Assembly: GCF_000003605.2 (NCBI RefSeq)
Contig: NW_003107588.1
Span: 256,690-320,689 of the forward strand
Direction of reading: 5' to 3'
Length of the DNA stretch: 64,000 bases
Origin: Saccoglossus kowalevskii
Lineage: Eukaryota > Hemichordata > Enteropneusta > Harrimaniidae
Every line of letters begins with the position of its first letter. Position 1 is the first letter of the stretch. The translations under genes and the position numbers were made by a program. Positions 13,403-27,342 of this stretch are shown here, piece by piece. The notes under the pieces were generated by a model, which saw nothing but the letters and a program-made list of their open reading frames with translations, did no database searches and was not told the DNA's origin.

Positions 13403-14197
13403 CTTTACTATGCTGATTTAAATCACAAACCAGCTCTACTATAAGATTTTTTTAAACAATGCGTTTATTTTTTTTGAGTATGTCGCAAATCTACTTCTAC
13501 TTTAGTTTGATACATAATAATCGTGAAATCAGACTCTAGTTATAAGAGTGCACTGACCCGTGTTGTTTGTAACGTAATACTTATTAACTTTTGTAGTATG
13601 TATAGAAGTAAATTGATCGATTCAGTGTGGTAGTTCGAGTGATACCGTCAACTTGCGGCAAATAGTTTCACAACTTAACAAGCAGTCTGCGTTCTTTGTA
13701 AAAACTTCAGTTCATTGGCTGTAATTGTATTTCTATACGGCGTTTCTTCCGTTTCATTAAGTCCACTTACTGTGGGTTTACCACAGGTCTCGTGGCAATC
13801 ACTCAGCCCTGTGGCGATCCGGTCTATGATACTACGTGTGTTTCACGATTCACGATCTGAAAAATCTAAATGTTAATCATTAGAAACTATGGACAAAGAT
13901 GAGAAATACATGTAATGCTAATTATTACTTTTCTTCAATTATATTCGAGATGAATTGTTATAATATGTTTCTATCATTTAAAAGTTCTATACACTGACCA
14001 CGCCCATTGTGTATGTGTATTGTATATACACATATATGTGACACATCCTAAACCACACTGGCATTAACGTGGGAGAATAGTGCGATAACAACATTATACT
14101 GCCAATTTTATTTATTTATTTGATATATCAACAGGTTTCCCCAAATACAGGTACTCATAAAATACAAAAACAAAAATATTTACAAAAATTGACGAGG

Positions 14198-14336
14198 TTT
14201 TAAAGGGCGGCAGTCGTCGCGCCACGTCCTGTTCGATATGAAACTCATGGCGACGTATACAACGCGTGTAAAATACTACATTGTTTGTTTACATGAAATT
14301 CGAACACGCGCTGCGCGACGACCACCGCGCTTTAAA
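14198..14336. mobile_element. MITE family R4, complete copy
   Basis: About 139 bp with terminal inverted repeats TTTAAAGGGCGGCAGTCGTC and (inverse) TTTAAAGCGCGGTGGTCGTC. The interior holds GACGTATACAACGCGTGTAA and an ATTGTTTGTTTAC tract. Degraded relatives are at 13301-13402, 24813-24853 and 53036-53700. Confidence 0.7.
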
Positions 14337-17300
14337 CGCTTTCATCGTTATCACACTGTGCCTTGTTATATACCACTGATGTTGCATACTCGTAACTCTC
14401 TTTGAGTATAAATGATCAAATGAACGATGTTCTGAGCAGAAAAGTCGGTCTTGGCGTACATTCCGTAACCCTGTGTGAGAAGGGAATTGCTTTCTTCAAG
14501 TTTGTCTACGAAACAACAACGTCGTTAGAAATATGCATTTTATTCAACAAATATAAGCTTACTAGTAAACACAAACAAGGAAAATATCCGAGTCTAGATG
14601 AAAACTGTATCTAATCCAAACCTACCAAATAAAGTGGTTTTAATCACTCATCGAATAGAACGCATATGCATGTAATAGGTTATACAGTGAGCTTATATGG
14701 CTTACACTGAAATCGTCCAATAACTAAGTTGTTCTAAGACATTAGGACATGTTGACTCAATTTCGTATCTAACAAATTCAACCAAAATGAATAACGGACG
14801 CCGAAAGAAACTCAATGGAATAACATGAAATAAGGTGAATTGTTATATACCGCTATTGTTCTTTACATGCTCTCAAAAATCCTATGGTCCAGATTTGTTG
14901 TTGCCTAACCTTACATGAAAGTAGACTTACTTTGGAATTGGTAAATTATTGTCAGAATTTACCTCGTATTATTGAGTACATGTAGACTCGATTTCTAGTC
15001 TGTAAACCTCGCGTGTAGTACTAGTAGTTGCCGTTCATGTTTGTTATACTGCCCTCAGCGGTATATGTTACCATACACAATCAATACACAATAAGCTGTT
15101 CACCGGGCGCCCGAGGTCTCCGAAGATTTATACAGCAATTTGCATGTCAGTGGGTAAAGTTTACTTAGGGTGTCCTCCCTGTTGGTCTAAAACTATTAAA
15201 GATATATACATTTGCCTGTATAATACGGTTGGCGTGACTTGGACAGTAATGGACATGAAATGTGCGACCCAAACACTAGTAGGCGTGGCCTGATTTTACC
15301 TCGAACTTAGACTTATGAACATAAACACATAAATGAATAAATGAATAGATAGAGCGTGGCATGCAAGAATAAATGGTGACCAGAATTCAGTATGCATTCC
15401 ATGTTGATACATCCGGTCTGAGTATCTGCGAAATCGCATTTTTGGCATTTTCACCACTTTTTCACAATTTTTGACTTCATTAAGTTTTCGATTTTACTGT
15501 GAAAAAGGATGATAGAAAATCTAGTATCGCACAGGAAAAGGGTGACAAAATGACGAAAATGGACACAAGTACTATTATGGTCCCACAGCTAGTGAAGAAA
15601 ATCAAAAACATAAAGTTTAATTAGTTTTGTGTTTTAATTATCATTACAACGCCAAGGATTTTTAAAGAAAATGTTGCCAGTATTTACTACAATTTCTACT
15701 TCCGTGTTACTACTACTACTAATAATAATACGGACTATAATTGCCGGATCACATGACCCGGTTGGTTATGTCTCTAAACAGGCCAAACCAGGCTATGCCA
15801 AATATAGGCGTTGTCCTACGTATTTTGGTATTCTAAATAAGCTAAACACAATGATATGACTGTTTTATATGAGTTTGACAGCCCGTTAAAATCACAATAG
15901 GAACGCAGGTAAGAAGGACGCGTCAATGAATGAGACTAACATATGTGTATTGAAACTGTGAGTGCATGACCTTGGGTCACGGGGTTTGTCAGCTATAACC
16001 GACAGTGAATATGTATGGTCCGATTATATAAACATAGTCTACGTCGGTATGAAGTTATTGCATAGATTTAAATACTGACTCGAACAGCCGTGGACTCGAA
16101 CGAACTGTGTGCCTATTGAAGGTAAGTCTTCTCTTCCCAGGGCGTGGCGTACAGCAGAGTTCGTGCACACCACGCACGCTCACCTGGTTGACGCCAACTA
16201 CCTCCTTATAATGTGCACTGTGTCACTGCTTGAATACCAGAACCCGTAAAAACTGAATGATGTTTTTTTTCGCTATACGTTTTGCCATAATATAGTACTG
16301 TTATATCGCTGTCTTAAAATTGACGACATTACCGTACGTGTTTATCTTCTACTGTTGATTTCATTTCGACCTACTTTATGGTATCAAGGGCGGCACTTTG
16401 TTAAACTCTAAGGGAGTATCAGATTTGTCTTTTCACTTATGCAGGTCATTTTCCCAGGGTCCGATCGGAACACACCTAGTTAACTCGCAGGCATCTCGTT
16501 GTGAGAAAATCTCTGTGGTAAATCTAAATTCCAACGCATAAGGCACAGCAATAGGGGGGTCACCGACTCGGCACTAGGGCGACGGTTTAGGTGAATGTAC
16601 ACTTTCTATATGAGATATTTTGAAGCGGACTGTGCTTATGGGATAACAAGCTAATAGTCTAAGACTATCAACAAGACTCGTATGACTGACCACATACATC
16701 AGACATTACAATAGACACGTCAGAGTTAAAAGACACTTGATACCAAGTATTGTTAACTTCAACTATTCAACTTTTACGGACGAATCCACTGTCACATTCA
16801 AGAACACCAGTTTAGCCACGGTTGTGAGGGTAAACTGACGCATATGTATTCGAATAAACCGATGTATTCAGCTGGGAAGGGGGATATGATTTTGTTTTTT
16901 TTAGGGGGAATATGATATTCACATATGGTAGACAAGAGGTTTTCCATTAGGGATAGAGTCGTCATTGAAATTTTAATTTTGTTTTATCCTTCACCCACAA
17001 CATTTTTTTTTTCATCGAAAATCTTCCAGCCTTTAAGTTTTCATTACTGAAGGTGACATGTATGAAGACATGATGGAGGTCGTTTTATGGTCGTCCGTCG
17101 TGTTACGGGCAGAATAATTTGTTGTTTTTGTTGAACGTCAACATTTAGTAACTCGAACTTAGATTAAACAGTTAGCCGAACTTCGTTTCACGAATTTTTT
17201 ATATAGTTTTTCTTTTTATTTCACTTCTTATAAAAGAAAGCTGGATAATTCGGATTTCTAAATAAGAAATAATTGTTTTTTATCTATGAATTTGTTTTCC

Positions 17301-17559
17301 ATCTTGAATTTTCAAGGAGAATGCTCCGGCCAAGAGCTCCACAATCACCAGTATTTCAGTAGGACTATGTGTATATGACAGTGCCCTCACAGTTTAGAAT
17401 CAGTTTATCAACAGCTAATCAGATTACTTCTTTCATCAACTCGTTTGGCCAAGCTATCAAAACAAATATGACTGCGCACAGTGGAAGCTATATTTGCTTG
17501 GATCTCGAGGCAATACAGCGACGATATCGAGACATCATACAACTCCATATATTCTTACC
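14337..17559. other. Noncoding stretch
   Basis: No conserved coding signal. Only short simple-sequence tracts such as (TAC)n/(TAA)n at 15708-15731. The helicase relic begins at its right edge. Confidence 0.55.
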
Positions 17560-17815
17560 AAAGCTATTCAAGCTATACTCAGTTCCGAGTCTGATGTGTT
17601 CGTTGTTAGTCGCACTGGAAATGGTAAATCGTTATGTTATTATACTTTATCGGCATTGCGACCATCGATCGTGGTCACTAGTGTTGTCACCACTGTTGAG
17701 TATTATGGAGGAGCAGGTTTTACACCTCAGAGCTCATAATTTCACTGCAACATATATCGGCAGAGATGAAGCTGAAGCATCAGAAATGAAAATTCCTAGT
17801 GCTCCGAGTAATTTG
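17560..17815 (+). pseudogene. Broken RecQ-type DNA helicase fragment
   Basis: One frame reads KAIQAILSSESDVFVV and SRTGNGKSLCYYTLSALRPS, with a Walker A-like TGNGKS. The next frame continues with SPLLSIMEEQVLHLRAHNFT ATYIG, the 'VSP L.SLM.EQV..L...G..A..IG' block of RecQ-family helicases. The two halves are in different frames, so at least one frameshift separates them. No further helicase motifs (DEAH, motifs III-VI) follow. It is probably a relic of a repetitive RecQ-like gene or of a transposon-carried helicase. The family call rests on motifs only. Confidence 0.55.
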
Positions 17816-19108
17816 TAACAAGGCTTTCTATTGGTCGGTAAACTTGATATCGCGTAACCACGTGACATACACGGTTATGGTTGTTGGGGGAAGACTTTAC
17901 GAACGCGCAGGAGGACATTGTGGTTTTCTAAAAATTAATATTTTTGGCAGACACTAATGCAAAATTAATTGCGTGAACATTTTTATCCGGTTTTCGTCGG
18001 TTCGATGGGTAGAAACGGCGTTGGACAAGACATTCAGATGATTTCTTAGCATAAATATTTGGTTCAGCTGAAGTTCAACAAACACTGGCGTCGTTCGGGG
18101 AGAAACACTAAGTGGGAACTATCTGAAAAATTCAAAACAATCCGACAAAGAAAGTTAAGTTTATTGTAAATTGATACCTTGGCAGCTAAATAATTCCAAC
18201 ACGATTGCAATTAAAATAGTTCACAAAGTCATTCGTGGAGAATAATTTTGCATTAAAAAATATAGTGTCAAAAAAAAAACACAGTCGTAGTGTCGGCCGT
18301 TTTGAAACATGGTCACTTGTACCCACCCAACTAGCACTTCCAATACATACAAGAAAGGGTACATACTTTGTTCACCGGAGCCCAACAATCCTTAACACAA
18401 AGTGAAACCAGAGAGGTCACTTCGCCTCATACTACATGTCCACCCTTGCATAGCGACGTATAATAATGTTGGCCAAATGGGTTGTTTATTTAAATAAAAT
18501 TCCCGAGCACACGACCGCGACGACCTCGTTGGCCTAAAAAGTATCGCGGTAATTATATTTTGTTTGTAATAACAATATATAAAAATGCCCCTTTCCCGCC
18601 TGTGGACAATAGCTACGTGAAATAGCATATTTTAGTTTTTTGTTGAGTCCAGACACTATGTCTCATTCCCATCAGTAGAAATGTGATTTGAATTCAGGTA
18701 ACGGACCAGTGTAAGTTGGTCTCTGGGTGACTGCCAAATCATCGTTTGGAATGCCAGTTTTCATTGAGTGCCATTCATGTTTTCTAGTACTCGGGCAGTG
18801 AGAATTGAATCGGAACTAATTAAATCCTAGTATTTACTGCACCTACACATTGTCTCGTTCTGGAGATTTCATTAGAGGAAATACATGTGTTTGGCATAGT
18901 TAACGAGGCCTGTATTCTCATATCTGGTGTATGTGCTCATGAAATTTCCTCCGACTCTCGGATATGACAGTATGTAGTGGCAGTATGTTAATCACCTTGA
19001 TGTTCACGGTCATTTTAGGATTAATATTGTAATTACGAAGTATGTCAAGTTTCTTCGCCAATACATAACGCGTTTATATTATGTGCACATCAAATAAAAC
19101 ACACTAAT

Positions 19109-19345
19109 CTCGGGGGCGGAGCTACGTCACAAGACGTTCTACGTTGCTAAGTCGCGCACCACCATGTACTTTTACGTGCCCTGTGCGAGCTGACCGGCCG
19201 GCCACGGTGAAAACGGCCGAAGTCGAAAATACAGTACACTTGGAGACAATCCAGAACAACCAAATTCATACATATTGCACGTGTAAGGGTACTATTGTTA
19301 CACTGTATAGGGGAGTCTCAACAACTACCGTTTGCTCCGAGAATA
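19109..19345 (+). repeat. Dispersed repeat family R1, copy 2
   Basis: Homologous in order and strand to 637-903, with the same start block GGAGCTACGTCACAAGACGT and the same end blocks. Short open frames inside it are side effects of the repeat. Confidence 0.7.
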
Positions 19346-20289
19346 CAAACCTATGATGAGAACAGTCGAATTCGATTCATTGTTATGTCAGCCTTATTCG
19401 CAGGTGGCCACCGGGGTAAAAGCGAGAGAGCCGTATGTCTTGTCCCTTCCAATGTTATTCCATCTTTTACCGTCATCGCTTCCACTGTTTCTGAGATACA
19501 CATATCACATCCAATTCAGGCCATCATACAAACGGAACTAAAAATGGCGAATCAGTATGCAAATTAACTTCATCAGTATGGACTGAACTGTTTTTACTAA
19601 CGCTTAAAAAGCATTGTGGATACCTTTGGGTATCAGGTTCTTTTATCTGTCATGGTAACACGCCATAGTAACATACTAGTATGTACACTTGGGTTTTCCA
19701 TGACGTAATCATATCTCTTTATCTCAGTGTCTTATATAGTAAACTGTCTCAACGTCACACATTGTAACTTGTGCTTCATGGCATTCTAGCTAGCCCACAG
19801 TTGTCTGTATTTAGCGATGTTACTAACCACGGCACTGAACGAAAATATTATACGCAATTGTGAATATACACTGTCGAGATCGATTGATGTATACAAACAT
19901 GATTGCAATAAGTCCATTGCCGTGGCGTTGGCAACATGACATAAAGTCTTTGATTTTAAAGTAAAGTAATTTTCTTCACAATGATGCCGAATGAGTTCAT
20001 ACTCTCAATCCAGGGGTGCATTATTACTCGACGAAGACACCGTGGCATCATCATGATAATAATACGGCAACTCTACAGCTACACTAAAGCGCGCCACCAC
20101 ATGCTCGACTCACGCAAGTGTACTCGACAATTTCTCAGCGTTCTAGGCTATATTTTATTTGAAAATAAGCTCAATCACCGAAGAAGCCTATCCCTTATTG
20201 GTTTATTCACACAGGTTAGAAGTCAATAACCAAAAACATCGAGTTTCAAGTGAGTCTTCAGTCGAGGGACCAATCACGTTGAATCTTAT

Positions 20290-20830
20290 GAAGTTATCCG
20301 GATGATGTTTGGCGCGAGTTCCAAAGCGAGATTCCGAAAAGCATTTCCACAATGCTAGCGACAATCGATAAATGCCATTCAATATTCGGCAAGGGCATAT
20401 CATTAAAACTATAACTCGAATCATAGCCCATTTGAAAAACTAAAACAAAAAAAAAAAAAAAACGACGAAACTTTATCATTTGAAAATCGTCGGAAATTCT
20501 CCGTCAGTATTTGGCGAAGATCACACATTTGATAAACGATGGCATAACAACAGTGTGTCAGTGTATCATGAATAATCGGTAAATGTCGGTTAATTTTCGA
20601 CAAGAATAATAAGTTGGTCCATCCAGTTGAAGAACGACGATATTATGTCCTTATATTATTCTCTGTAAGGCTCGTAGTATGATGATGATCAGTAACTGTC
20701 GGCCAATATTCGGCAAGGGTCGGTCATTTAAGCAATAACTTGAGTCACTATTTGATGAACGACGACAATATGTCGACTCGAATGAGCTATCATTTTTCAT
20801 AAAAAAGCTTCGGATAATTCTCGGGTGAAT
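20290..20830 (+). repeat. Degenerate tandem-like repeats
   Basis: Related blocks recur: ATTCAATATTCGGCAAGGGC (20377 onward), GGTTAATTTTCGACAAGAAT (20587 onward) and GGCCAATATTCGGCAAGGGT (20701 onward), each followed by a CATTTGA.GAACGACGA-like segment. Units are too diverged for a firm period. Confidence 0.4.
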
Positions 20831-21184
20831 TGCTGGATAGCTAAAAAACCTTGGCGGATTAGCTTTATCCGAAGAAGCGAGACTGAGGGCCGCGACACCG
20901 AACACATCACCAACTCCCATGATTAGGTTAGCACGTGATCAAAATAATAATATTACCTAGGTGTCCTTGGGAAATGTTGTTCTGTTCGGTTCAGAAATAG
21001 AACGAAAATACTGTATTTTACAAAATAATATAGAAATCCATGTTTTTCAATTTATTTTTGTGCGACGACATTTCCTGGCACGAGGTGTCACCGATGTCGC
21101 ATGACAACTTGAAGTTGTTTTCACTTTCAAATAAATCGCGCCATCTCGTTACGAAACACTTTCTATGACGTCATTTCCGGTTGT

Positions 21185-21330
21185 TCTTCAGTCTTCCATC
21201 AATTAAGATTATCTTTTTGAGAGATTCCAGTGCTCCTTTTGAACGACATTTTCTTCACCCATATACGTCATTTTGACGTCACAGAAGCGGCCTGTCACTA
21301 GAGGGCGCGACTTATATAAATAGTGTATTG
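21185..21330 (+). repeat. Repeat family R12 with CRE-like and CTCF-like motifs, copy 1
   Basis: Blocks CAGTCTTCCA..AA..AAGATTAT, TTTTGACGTCACA and GTCACTAGAGGGCGCGAC match 25555-25735. TGACGTCA is CRE-like. CACTAGAGGGCGC (21296-21308) fits the published CTCF core CASYAGRKGGCRS at every position. Confidence 0.55.
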
Positions 21331-23304
21331 CAAGTGCCACTGACCGTAAAAATAGTGCATTTAGGTACTGAAACCATCGTATATGCGGGATATCCACAAT
21401 GCTTTGAGTGTTTTATAATTAGTGAAACAAAATCACATTTGCCAGCTCAAGTTTTCGGCGAATATTTTTGCAAGGGAATTTAAATTAAGTAAACCACAGT
21501 CTAGTGGGAAAATATCATATCTTCAAATCCAGTTGTTTGCATTTACCCACCCTCTCAACTCGTATAAGGGGTGACAATTAAACATGTTCTTCACAGAGCA
21601 ATTGTACAACAATGTTTTAGAGAGGGGGGGGGGGGTTACAGAGAACTAAATTAAAACAAAAAATAACCCACATGTTCGATAGAGGAAAACAAAAACTGAA
21701 ACATCACTCAAAAACAAGGAAATAGCTCAAAACTAAGTGAAACAATCCATATTTTCAGAGTTACCAATATTCACATAGTATGTTTGCGTATCATTTCTAA
21801 CATTACCGTATATCTGTATAGACAAGCATGTTATTAGGGTCTGTGAGTGCGATATTGTATTATTGTAACAGTGCCTCTCAGACACACCAAGGGCACGTCT
21901 CATCTACAAGACATCCCGATTAATGTACTCACTGGCCCGTACATTACCGGAAATACTGATGTACACGGTACGACGCGTTTCTCGGTAGTACACAACGTAA
22001 CCCCAGATCGCGTTAGTGTTTTCTCACGTTAAAAAATGGATGTAAAATCAACTTAACACAGAGATGAAATGGTACACAGTCTCACTTGAAGTGACTAACG
22101 TGATACAAACAGGGGAATGCCTCTTTAAACCGAGAAAACCAACAGATTCACGCTTCATTTATTCGATTGTTGCGCTGTCAATTCCATCCTCCTCCTGTCT
22201 CTTCACCACATGTGTCTCCATGACTACCCAGTCATGCGCGTAACGCACAGAGACCGGATGAATAGCAATGCCAATGGTTTTCTTTCAAGGTTCTGTGATT
22301 TAGTGGGTACCAGAACATTTATTTCGTTATAGCGTTCAATAAATGTTGTAATAATCATTGAGTTATTGGATCACTGCGCTTCAAACAAAATGCAAACAAG
22401 TAGAAACACGATACATCATAAATAAAGCACAAACCAAATGCTCTAATTCATAATGGAGATCCAAGCGTACTTTGCGAAATATAATGGGGTTTCCAATATT
22501 TGGTTGGAAAATAAACCATTGTGTCTTCTCTTTAAATTCAATATAAAGACGCTTGTTCGATCGCGTTCAAAATATCGTTGTTTACGAAAAACCGAACAAT
22601 CAAAAGCGCATGCGCTTTGAATTACTGATACCTACTATTAATTAACCCTTTGAACGCCACCATTTTCCCCCACCACATGTTACTAATTTGTAAGTATTTT
22701 TCCCTGAAATTTATACTTGATGGACATAATTTCCTATTGTCTACAGATATTGATCGAATGTTTTAGAAAATATGTGGCTAACCTGAACTTTATGTTGACA
22801 ATTTATTTTGTGAAAGGCGACAGAAGATTGCTTAGGCGTTGAAAGGGTAAAATTAAAATACATATGTATTTGCGTGGTTGACTATTTCATCGAGTACTAA
22901 TTTCAAAGTTGTACAGGTCGTCCATGACGACCTAGCTAAAATATTTCTGTCCTTGATTACAAATTGTTTGCCACATGCAAGCATTTACTTTTGTGATATG
23001 AAGGTGAGAATCTATGTTCTGAAATAGGATACACTATACGTCAGCGACTATAACATCTTTTGGTGTTTTTTTTACATGACACATTTTTTTTGCAGTTGTC
23101 TCATTTTTATCATCAGATTATTTATGCAAATTGAGATAACTGATAAAATATTTAAACTAAACATGTCAATAATTATTCACGGCTTCTAATTCTTATCTGC
23201 GACACATGAAAAAACATATCGTCCTATACTAATATATAGCTAGATGTGTAGTACAGAGTATTTAATAAAACAACGCCTCGTGGCCAACGCCACATACCTT
23301 GGAT

Positions 23305-23513
23305 GCAAAGGATTATCGAGATCTCGTTGAGCGAGGACCACGAGAGTTTTATTCCACCCTTCGAATAGTGTCGAATTTTCTCTCATCATCGCGTACATGG
23401 CTCCACTGATATATGTAACCATGGGATATGGCGGGAAAGAATGGAGCACAAGACAAAAACGAGTCTCGTGCATCTCTCGCTCTTAATGAGATCTCGGCGG
23501 CCATTTTCGTCTT
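23305..23513 (+). mobile_element. MITE family R3, near full-length copy
   Basis: Left end ATCGAGATCTCGTTGAGCGA, right end TCTCGCTCTTAATGAGATCT then CGGCGGCCATTTTCGTCTT. The interior shares ATCGCGTACAT and the ACCATGG-like centre with the 59741 copy. The outermost left bases have eroded. Confidence 0.7.
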
Positions 23514-24812
23514 GATTGAGAGTGCTAAAATTAGATTGTATATCACTAACCCAAATCATTAGTTTGGTCAAACGGAATGTCAGTCACCTACGTTTACACT
23601 TCATTAATTCACTGATAAACCGTATCACGTCTGTGCGGTGAACGTTCGTTCAAATTCAAGACTGATTATATGTCATGTCACAAACACTTTCAAAACATCA
23701 TTATTTTATTGTCCAAAACACATTTTCAAAAATCAAATTTCACTGGACCCAAGAAATTATGAGACAGACAGTCCAACTCACCACAACAGTTACGAACACG
23801 GCGAAACCTGATTTTGATTAGTTCTATTTGCTGTCTTTTTAATTTCAAATAAAAAGTGTGTTTTATTGATTTACTAGTAGTGGTTTAAATTTAAACTGGA
23901 ACAAACTGGGGTATACTGCTATAAGTAGTGTGACTTTAATTTTTTTTAAAGTCTGCCGCAATTAAATATTGTTGTTTTCTTTCGCTTCAACGCGGGGTTC
24001 TGTGCTATCTTCCGGCATCAGTCGCTAATTTCGTTCAATGTCGTTGTATAAGCTTTTTGTTCATGCATGTTTTGAGTTTATCAACCGGAAGCGCCAGCGT
24101 CTCGCGCGATCTCGTTTCGGTATTATGGGTAGAAAATAACGATCAGATACCTCTTGTTCGAATGCCTGAATATTTCATGATGTTTCAAAAACAGGAAATA
24201 TTGCTTTCAGAATTTCTAGATGAATATATAAATAATTTACAAACCAACAATCAGATAATTTCCTTCCTCGTTTGTGACTTCCGTTCACTGCGGCGACTTT
24301 TACAGTTTGATTTGATCTGTAAAAAAGGTAGCTGGTCATGCTCCCGTACCTCCGTATAACCAACTTTTATATGACAAATAAAAACGAACCTTCTCGTCTC
24401 TCGCCTTTCAGCAACACCGCATAGCACATCATAACTTCAAGGTAGCAACATACCAAACATAGAAATGTTGTACCCTTAACCAATATGACGATACATAACT
24501 GACTCTTATACAACATTTTTGTTTCCAGGACGACACCCGACACACACAATCATAGGCATTACAGACGATCCACAAAATCTTGTAAATGTAAATCTTGCTC
24601 ACTTTTCCATGACTCGTGTTTCTTCTGAAATTTCCCCGTGACTCGATTTTTGTAATTGTCGGTACCCTAACAGCTGAAATCACAGTCACGCCATCTTAAA
24701 TCCGACTCCAAACTCTCCTGTCGGTACTTATGACATTACCCGGTCAAAATAAAAACATGACAAAGATGACATACAATCCTCAATTCGACCCGAACCTCCG
24801 TAGTTTTGCTCT

Positions 24813-24853
24813 GTTAAAGGGCGGTGGTCGTCGCAACACGCATGCGCCAGGTA
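24813..24853 (+). repeat. MITE family R4, end fragment
   Basis: TTAAAGGGCGGTGGTCGTCG followed by CAACACGCATGCGCC, matching an R4 terminal repeat. No second end was found nearby. Confidence 0.4.
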
Positions 24854-25554
24854 TAATTCCCATTGAACGAGATTGTTGATAGGATATATCACATCGCAAT
24901 TCGCACATCAACTGAAGCAACTTTGATTGTTGCGCGAGTCAGAGTGTACAAGAAAACAGATTGTAACGGTGTAAAAATTAAACTGATTGTACCAAATGTG
25001 GGGAAAATCAATGAGTTTATTAACACAAAGCTGGAGCCAGCGTGTCGTGACGATCAAGCACTTTAAACAATTTCAATTTTTCAATAATGCGAGGAAGTGT
25101 GTTGACATATTTTTAAAAACTAAAATAACGGATATAATAAATCAATTTCAGATGTTTAATGTGTATAACTTTGTAAACGGTTCTCTGGTTAGTGGATATA
25201 CATTAAATATTTTGATTTCGTTTCCGCGATTGCTCTCACCTGTAGCCAGAAATGCAAATCGTTCGTCCGTGAAACTCAGAGCGGAACGAGTTCAGTAAAT
25301 GCGGTAAAGTCGTTCGTTGTTCCGACGGAGCCCTGTCCTTTCCCGAAAACATTTCGTTTTCCATCTAAAGCATTAAACATTAAACAACTCTAGTGTATAT
25401 AACACTTACGCCATATAAATAACAGAAATCTCACACACATTTGAGATAACCTTTAAACCCCTAATAATGCACATTTTGGGTAGAGTGCGTCCTCTGATGA
25501 CGAATCTTTTCTATGACTTAAATATGTGCCGTCTAAATCGTGGATATATTTTCG

Positions 25555-25735
25555 ATCTGTAGTCTTCCAGCAACAAAGATTATGCTTTGCGGAGGTTTAA
25601 CTATACTCTAGAAGACGACGAACGATTGCACCATCAAAGTGGTCGATTTTAAAGACATTACTCTCACCAAAATACTTCATTGTGACGTCACATTAGCGCT
25701 CCGTCACTGGAGGGCGCGACGTCTAGGAACGGTAT
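25555..25735 (+). repeat. Repeat family R12, copy 2
   Basis: CAGTCTTCCAG..AACAAAGATTAT, TTGTGACGTCACATTAGCGC and GTCACTGGAGGGCGCGACGT, collinear with 21185-21330. The CTCF-like core here (25705-25717) has one change, AG to GG. Confidence 0.55.
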
Positions 25736-27024
25736 ACTAGTATTGTTTTTGACACCACCTTACCCCTGGGAATAAATATGTAGCACAAAACTAAGCGAAA
25801 GAAAACAAATAATTGTTATAGTTTCTTCAGCATCCCTCAACAGTTTTAATGTTCAATCCCTAAAAACGAATCGTCCGCCGCAATGTTTTAGGCATGGCTT
25901 AGCCATTTCTCCATCCTCGAATTCATTTTCATAACCACTGAACACTCTAGTACGGGCAAGGACAACCATAAAATGTTATCAAAGGGCTTACATTTTATCT
26001 ATAGTCCTTGATATCATAATCTAACTATAATCCATTTTAATTTTATACAGATTTTATAACGCTTTTGAGCCTTGCTATCTAAAATCAATATTTAAAGTGG
26101 GATTGAAATATCGTGTGGCAGGCGACAGTTTTTATCGTCTCCATGGTTAAGTTTCCGCCAAAGCAAATTTGCTGAAATCACTGAAGGCTGAAACATTTCG
26201 TGTATTCGTCTTACGGCGATATGCGAGGCTTACTTTACTTTGCTTGTAGAATATTCAACAACCTGGCACTACGGAGTGTTTGTAGATATGGACATGTTCA
26301 CGTGACTCACAAGGGAAAAGAGCGCCATTCATGAGTATGCCCCTTATCTGCATACCTTCACTGTGACCTCCACCATCCATGCCGTACAATGTATATCAAT
26401 TTGCATATTTTTGTGCATAACCTCGGTGAAGTCATGTGGTTAAAACAAATTACGAAAGTAAAACGATTGAACAATTGGGTTCTTAAAAATGGTTATTTTG
26501 ACTGTCGGGCAACTAATACAATACCATTGGTTTCCATTTAATTGTTAAATGCCCATATTCACGAGGCAGCCCACACAATGCATTTCTATGTTAGCTCTTA
26601 CTGCTCAGGCAATTCTGATTGGGGGGGGGGTTCCTATTACCAAATTTGGATTCACGTGTATTGAAGTTGAAGCTCCCAGTTTTTCGTGTATGTTTTGTGT
26701 TCATTTAAATCAGAACCAAATCTTCGATTCCATTATTTTCACCATATTACCTTGACATCACGCGTCGAGTTCGTGTCTTCTACTTTTCCGCCTGATGGTT
26801 CAAAACCATCAAATCAATCGCGCTGTCAAAATTCGTAAGACCATATATACTGTCGTCCAACGCAACACGTGACCTAAATAAACACCCACACACATTGCTG
26901 TCCTAACTAACGAATATGCTCTCTCAAATCTCAGACTGATCGACATCATCTTGACAATTGTAGCGCAGGATTCGTATCATGCAAAGCATGACGGGAGATT
27001 GATTTAAATAGGCTACTAACATGA

Positions 27025-27306
27025 ACTGAGTATCCCAGAGGAGAACTTTCCGTGATTGGTCTAATCCCAAAGAAACTATTACACAAATCATATCAGAAAC
27101 CGACAAATCCCTGCTATTTTTTACAAAATGATCTCTCCGACCCCCTTACTACCAGAGAAATACGTGAATTGAAACATAAGCGGCTCTTTGGTCCCACAAC
27201 ACTCGACCCCGCAACCTCAGAGACCGGATTAACAGCATCAGCCACAGTAGATAAAGAAACATATTTGGCTAAGCTGCGAAACTCACCTGAGGGACTATCT
27301 CAGTAG
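27025..27306 (+). CDS. Possible unrecognised terminal exon
   Basis: An open stretch reaching a TAG at 27304-27306, with a possible acceptor CCCAG at 27034-27038. It lacks a convincing start codon of its own, so it would have to be a last exon. The hydrophilic peptide includes DPLTTREIRELKHKRLFGPT and ends RNSPEGLSQ. An AATAAA lies at 27343-27348, with a GT- then T-rich tract following at about 27393-27410. I do not recognise the protein and found no upstream partner exon. It could be a chance frame. Confidence 0.22.
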   Translation, partial: TEYPRGELSVIGLIPKKLLHKSYQKPTNPCYFLQNDLSDPLTTREIRELKHKRLFGPTTLDPATSETGLTASATVDKETYLAKLRNSPEGLSQ

Positions 27307-27342
27307 CGTCTTCATTTAGTTTGCGCAAGGAAACAAGGGAGT

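Noticed and set aside
24057-24359. 100-codon open frame upstream of the gene
   Set aside because: No recognisable domain, no partner exons, and length within reach of chance in 64 kb.
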